From the NCBI GenBank assembly GCA_964427285.1, contig CAYRTS010000047.1:1-23019 (forward strand): 23,019 nucleotides of DNA, given 5' to 3'. The notes beneath the pieces were generated by a model. That model was not told the origin of the DNA. It did not search any database and saw only the letters and a list, made by a program, of their open reading frames with translations. Numbering within the stretch: the first letter of the stretch is position 1; the number at the start of each line of letters is the position of its first letter. This DNA is from SPCO01 sp964427285. GTDB taxonomy: Bacteria; Chloroflexota; Limnocylindria; Limnocylindrales; CSP1-4. Shown one piece after another: positions 22,129-23,019 of the stretch. Both the position numbers and the translations under genes were made by a program.

Positions 22129-22880
22129 CCGACGACCCGCGGGTCGGCCGGTGGCCGTATCGCGTCCGCTACGACGAGTGTGGGCCGGACGGCCACCTGC
22201 GAACGAGTGTCTTCCTGCGCTGGGCTCAGGACCTGGCGAGCCATCACTCCGCGCTGCTGGGCTTCGAGCGCGACTGGTACCGCGAGCGGGGGCTGGCCTG
22301 GCTGGTGCGCGCGGCGGAGGTGGCGGTCCTGGCGCCCGTCCGCTTCGGTGACGTGATCGACGGTTCCACCCGGGTGGTCGGTTCACGCCGGGTCTGGGCC
22401 CGCCGCCGGACCGAGTTCAACGCCGCGGACGGGAGGCTGTACGCGTGGGTCCAGATCGACTGGGTGCTCCTCGACGCTCGTGGCGCTCCAACCAGGATCC
22501 CGCCCGAGTTCGCTGTGGCCCTCACGGACCCGCCCGCCAAGCTCGATCTTGCCCGGGTGGACCTGGGCGAGCGACCACCGGATGCACGTGCCGCGGCGTT
22601 CACCGTCCGCCCCCAGGAACTGGACCCGATGGACCACGCCAACAACGCGGTCTATGCCGATTGGCTGGACGAGGGGATTATCGCCGCCGGGGGTGAGTCT
22701 GCCGTGCGGGCCATCCCGCGTCTCGCACGTCTCGAATACGCCCGCTCGGCGGAGCGGGACGATCCGGTTCGATCGCTCGTCTGGCCGAACACGGACGGTT
22801 CCGCTTGGTCGGTGCTCCTGTTCGACGATGCGGGCGACCTGCTTCGTGGCCGGCTGGAACCGGGCGCCGGGACCGAATGA
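22125..22880 (+). CDS. Acyl-ACP thioesterase-like double hot-dog protein
   Basis: A 251-residue protein with two hot-dog repeats. The first begins YRVRYDECGPDGHLRTSVFLRWAQDLASHHSALLGF and continues ERGLAWLVRAAEVAVLAPVRFGD. The second contains FTVRPQELDPMDHANNAVYADWLDEGI, where the D-x-x-D-H-x-N-N-x3-Y-x2-W pattern is that of 4HBT/FatA-type thioesterases. It should hydrolyse acyl-ACP or acyl-CoA thioesters in the cytoplasm. ATG 22125 overlaps the previous stop (ATGA). The operon link to a nuclease-like protein is unusual and unexplained. The stop at 22880 is followed by the terminal 55-bp repeats. Confidence 0.85.
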   Translation: MTDDPRVGRWPYRVRYDECGPDGHLRTSVFLRWAQDLASHHSALLGFERDWYRERGLAWLVRAAEVAVLAPVRFGDVIDGSTRVVGSRRVWARRRTEFNAADGRLYAWVQIDWVLLDARGAPTRIPPEFAVALTDPPAKLDLARVDLGERPPDARAAAFTVRPQELDPMDHANNAVYADWLDEGIIAAGGESAVRAIPRLARLEYARSAERDDPVRSLVWPNTDGSAWSVLLFDDAGDLLRGRLEPGAGTE

Positions 22881-22892
22881 CCATCCCGATGC

Positions 22893-23019
22893 TCCGCGTC
22901 CCTCCCGCCAAGGACGCGACTGGCACGCGACACTGGGCACCCAGGCCGCGCCGCCAGACCAGCGTCCGCGTCCCTCCCGCCAAGGACGCGACTGGCACGC
23001 GACACTGGGCACCCAGGCC
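22893..23019. repeat. Two perfect 55-bp direct repeats, 17 bp apart, reaching the window edge
   Basis: Copies at 22893-22947 and 22965-23019 are identical over 55 bases, separated by 17 bases, giving a 72-bp period. Each copy holds two small palindromes: CGCGTCC/GGACGCG with a 10-nt loop (first copy 22895-22901 and 22912-22918) and CTGGG/CCCAG with a 2-nt loop (22933-22937 and 22940-22944). The second copy ends exactly at the last base, so the array may continue. Confidence 0.9.

Noticed and set aside
22893..23019. CRISPR array
   Set aside because: A 55-bp repeat with one 17-bp spacer does not fit CRISPR dimensions, and no cas gene is present.

Overview
The window is a GC-rich, densely packed bacterial chromosome segment: many 4-base ATGA/GTGA gene overlaps, frequent GTG starts, no rRNA, tRNA, CRISPR array or transposase seen. 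Gene content (paired RCK proteins beside KimA-like permeases, a Liv-type ABC cassette, a NYN protein with an RG-rich tail, TANNNT boxes placed 6-8 nt before start codons) would fit a Chloroflexota or actinobacterium-like soil or sediment lineage. That placement is inference; no marker gene here settles it.

Region 1 (1-7967, minus strand). Reading downstream from the right: csoR, then rsmG, a calcineurin-type phosphoesterase, two tandem KimA-like potassium/APC permeases, a UspA-fold protein and two RCK/TrkA proteins, the last cut by the window edge. From rsmG on, most genes are tightly spaced and the final five look like a potassium-uptake and sensing module. csoR carries a palindromic operator over its own promoter. 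Between csoR and rsmG lies an inverted pair of DnaA-box-like 9-mers.

Region 2 (8091-9721, plus strand). A likely leaderless 25-codon micro-ORF is coupled by TGATG to a degenerate PD-(D/E)XK-like protein, which overlaps hpt, which overlaps a four-helix membrane protein.

Region 3 (9761-16013, minus strand). A complete branched-chain amino-acid ABC transporter operon, livK-livH-livM-livG-livF, followed by a membrane-anchored protein of unknown function. A strong hairpin separates the binding protein from the permease genes. LivG is the surprise: a roughly 84-residue insert with two hydrophobic helices interrupts its nucleotide-binding domain. A 20-bp tandem repeat fills the gap after livF and creates a relay of 7-codon micro-ORFs.

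Region 4 (16415-22880, plus strand). A GNAT acetyltransferase; a 752-residue NYN ribonuclease-like protein with RGG/RG tracts and a basic tail bearing PRAARK motifs every 34 residues; holB (DNA polymerase III delta'); acylphosphatase; a small unknown protein; then a leaderless three-gene operon of an acidic helical protein, a candidate PD-(D/E)XK nuclease and an acyl-ACP-type thioesterase. The window ends in two perfect 55-bp direct repeats that run to its last base.

Best candidates for something new: the LivG membrane insert, the RGG-tailed NYN protein beside holB, the three-gene nuclease-like operon, and the recurring micro-ORF start relays (before the 8182 gene, before livH, after livF).
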